A stretch of DNA of 64,000 bases from Laburnicola sp. R22_1 (lineage: Eukaryota; Ascomycota; Dothideomycetes; Pleosporales; Didymosphaeriaceae), in NCBI GenBank assembly GCA_014281115.1, contig JACONQ010000014.1:2170001-2234000 (forward strand), in the 5' to 3' direction. The translations under genes were made by a program, and so were the position numbers. Within the stretch, counting starts at the first letter, position 1, and each line of letters opens with the position of its first letter. The notes under the pieces were generated by a model that was not told where the DNA came from, searched no databases, and worked only from the letters and a program-made list of their open reading frames with translations. Below, piece after piece: positions 61,775 to 64,000 of the stretch.

Positions 61775-62260
61775 ATGGCTCTCCCCACACCTCCCAAAAC
61801 GGCGGCCGTTGAGCCCCGCTCCGCCGCTGAAACACTCACTCCGCTCATACGCTCGACGTATATGTCGCCCGACATTATCTGCTTCTTTAATGGGCAGAAA
61901 ACAGTCATTAGCAACGCGAATCCGCACTGGACGCTTCTGGATTATATCCGCGCGCAGCCGAATCTCAAGGGCACGAAGCTGGGATGTGGCGAGGGCGGGT
62001 GCGGTGCGTGTACGGTTGTGCTGTAGGTGCCAGGCACGTAATCTGGAAAGCGAAGGATAAAGCACTTGGCTGTTAATGCCTGTTTGTTCCTGCTGGTGGG
62101 CGTTGACGGAAAACATGTTATTACTGTTGAAGGTATTGGTAGTGTGGACAAGGCGCATCCGCTGCAAGAGAGGATCGCGAAGATGCATAGTAGCTAGTGC
62201 GGGTTTTGCACGCCTGGAATTGTTATAAGCCTTTATGCCATGGTTAGAAACGCGTACAAC
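61775..62260 (+). pseudogene. xanthine dehydrogenase / purine hydroxylase, 5' fragment
   Basis: ATG at 61775. Residues about 30-85 ([40 protein letters not shown]) are the [2Fe-2S] ferredoxin-like N-terminal domain, with three of its four Cys in [11 protein letters not shown] and the fourth in AVNAC near 62,080. The second cluster domain begins with CGFCTPGIVISLYAMVRN, and its later C-R-C part is missing. Stops at 62024, 62039 and 62194 are each explained by C-to-T in CAG or CAA. The reading frame is otherwise well conserved, so inactivation is recent. The other 90% of the gene (FAD and molybdopterin domains, normally about 1,350 residues in total) is separated by the hAT element or lost. The full enzyme oxidises hypoxanthine and xanthine to urate. 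Confidence 0.9.
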
Positions 62261-64000
62261 CACAATTGTCAACAAACAAATCCAGTCCAAATCCACCCGT
62301 TGACTTGATTTGATGTGCCTCAACAGCGCTAGAGGACTTGATTGGGAGGTCTTGGCAGCAGTTTGTACTTGATTTGGAAGTCGGATTTGCAAATATTAAT
62401 CTAAAATTATAGTGTTGTACTGCAGTTTGGCAGCTAATCGTCCCATTTAGATACACTATACAGAGTCTCAATTGCTGCGTCAGTGAGATTGCTCTCATTA
62501 ACCTCATTGTCGCTGCTCATAAAACCAGCCTTTAGCCAGCTCCGCACACACTGCAGAGCAGCTAGTAACTGTGAGCTCATTTTGCGCCGCTTCGGCTCTA
62601 ATAAGTCGCCAAGTTCGCTAAACAAGCGCTCACACTCCGCGCTAGAGGCTAGAATACTCATTATATTAAGCGCAAACTGCGCCAACGCTAGGTACTTGTT
62701 GCGTAACCTAAGCCAATAGCGGACTGGGTTACCTTCTCGATCGAAGTCGGCGCAGCTCTAACGCGGCTCACAAGCCCGCCAGCGCTCGTACTTATCGCCA
62801 GTTTCTTCATCAGAGTCGCTCTCCGCCTCGATAATCGCGTTAACGGCGTCGTCAATGGTGTTGGACCGCTTAACTAGCGGGCATGGAGGCGGCCAGGGAG
62901 CAACAGTACCGCTATAGAGGCGCTAAAGTTGCTGAAAGGCAGCGTCGGCAGCCGCTAATTGAGCTGGGTCACCCGCCCAAGCGACTTTATAGTAGTTACG
63001 ATAGCGCGGGTGGAGTACAATCGCAGCGTAATAGGCAGTACTGTCGCTTAGTTTGCTGTAATAGAGCTTTAGTTTGGCGACAGCGCCGCGCAGGTTGATG
63101 GCCAAATGGTCTTCCAGAGCGTCTTCTTGCTCAAAGTCAACATCGCGATAAGTAATTAAGCGCTCTTCATAAGCGCTTATAAGCTGCTCAAAGGTAGGGA
63201 TAACCTCATAAATGGCGCCAAAGCGCCCATTAAGCTTGCGATCGCCTGGCTGCTTGCTCTTGCCGCGACCTTCCAGCCGCTCTGTGGCTGCTTTGAGCGG
63301 CTTCAACACATCCACATACTCAGTGATAACTGCCCAGTCTGCTGCTTGTAGACTGGTTAATCGCATCCACGCCAGAGCAGCTAGCGGCTTGTTAGTTTTT
63401 TAATCAAGCGCTTCGATCCGTGAGATATGGTGTTTGGCGTAGTTAGTGATGGGACGTTGGAGGATAAGCCCACGCTTAAAGGCAGCACAATAGCTGTTCC
63501 AGCGTGTAACGCACGCCTTGACGACGGCCAATAATAAGGCCTTGTTTGTGGGGTCTTCAGCTAACGCGAGGTGCTGGAAAGTAGAGAAACTGGAGTACTG
63601 TTTTGGCGTACTAATAAAGTTGATGATGTCTAGAAACACTCCCAAAGGCCCCAGCCGCCGCCACTTATTCATAAACTTCTCCTCATCCTTCTCGTGCTTT
63701 GGGTCATTATTGTAGGCGTCTTTATCCTTGCCAAACATAACAGTTTGGCCGACGAGGTTGATAGTGTGGCAACTGCAACAAAGGCGGCGTTGAGCGGCAG
63801 TAAATCCATACTGTTTACTCAAGTACTCCACTGCCACATTGTTACTTGCAGCGTTATCTAACACAAAGTAACCTAGCTTCTCCGCCGTTATATCGAACGC
63901 CTGCAGCGCTTTGTCAACACATTCGCCTATCCTCTCGCCGCTGTAGACGCCAGCGAGCTGCGGCAGCGCGATAGGTAAGTCTCGAATCCTGCCCGCGGTG
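62261..64000 (-). mobile_element. hAT superfamily DNA transposon, truncated by the window edge
   Basis: Left end near CACAATTGTCAACAAACAAA (62261), at the break in the xanthine dehydrogenase frame, followed by repeated CAAATCC / GGATTTG-like words as in hAT subterminal regions. The transposase is on the - strand. The other end and the expected 8 bp duplication lie beyond 64000, so the exact boundary (within a few bases) is not proved. Confidence 0.8.
62434..64000 (-). pseudogene. hAT transposase, N-terminus outside the window
   Basis: One continuous - strand frame from the window edge to TGA/TAA at 62434, with three internal stops in the same register (63402 TAA, 62925 TAG and near 62760 TAG), each explained by C-to-T in CAA/CAG. 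Readable blocks: FVLDNAASNN (the second catalytic Asp of hAT enzymes), CCSCHTINLVGQ, ACVTRWNSYCAAFKR (the conserved RW), HPRYRNYYKVAWAG, and the C-terminal dimerisation block ILASSAECERLFSELGDLLE with KRRKMSSQLL. The BED-type zinc finger expected at the N-terminus is outside the window. The family is clear; activity is not expected. Confidence 0.9.

Noticed and set aside
61703..62392. 229-codon antisense frame over the xanthine dehydrogenase fragment
   Set aside because: It crosses the gene-hAT junction and has no recognisable domain, whereas the + strand encodes clear iron-sulphur motifs.

Overview
The window is nuclear DNA of a filamentous ascomycete (Pezizomycotina; a Dothideomycete is possible but not shown). 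The evidence is short introns with GTAAGT or GTGAGT donors and CTAAC/CTGAC branch points, fungal transposon families, and a sharp split between AT-rich and normal-GC DNA. Positions 1 to about 53,690 form an AT-rich isochore. It has an excess of TpA, few CpA/TpG, and C-to-T or G-to-A lesions in every recognisable reading frame, which is the signature of repeat-induced point mutation (RIP). About 53,690 to 62,260 has ordinary base composition and holds the only intact genes. The right edge is a hAT transposon.

AT-rich isochore: it is a graveyard of transposons. Eight families of TA-inserting pogo/Fot1-like DNA transposons can be delimited from terminal inverted repeats (TIRs) and TA duplications (called A, B, C, D, E, F, G, I here). 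E1 (1207-3082) sits inside G1 (1053-4798). I lies at 9100-10972. G2 (21394-23244) sits inside a Ty3/Gypsy relic on the + strand (about 19,900-28,450). A second Gypsy relic is on the - strand (about 11,105-15,275). The most striking structure is E2 (38828-51289), a 1.87 kb element that has swallowed 10.6 kb: D and F side by side, with A, B and C stacked one after another at a single TA inside the left tip of D. Removing the nest restores a 551-codon transposase frame in E2, exactly the length in E1. Two further dispersed repeats (R1, R2) have 10-14 bp flanking duplications and are not assigned to a class.

Gene island: an F-box protein gene (54274-55737, +), a small secreted protein gene with one intron (56389-57290, -), a second copy of transposon D (57873-60007), and a secreted Lys/Gly-rich protein gene (60542-61357, +). 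The last hides an in-frame intron; the spliced product resembles an RNase T1-type fold without the usual catalytic residues. Next is the 5' end of a xanthine dehydrogenase gene (61775-62260, +) with three CpA-to-TpA type stops, cut off by the hAT element, whose transposase (62434 to beyond 64000, -) also carries three such stops.

Together: a gene-poor, RIP-mutated compartment next to a small island of secreted-protein genes, with transposons and RIP-type mutation entering the island. Every transposase and polymerase here is broken, so any recent movement needs enzyme from another copy.
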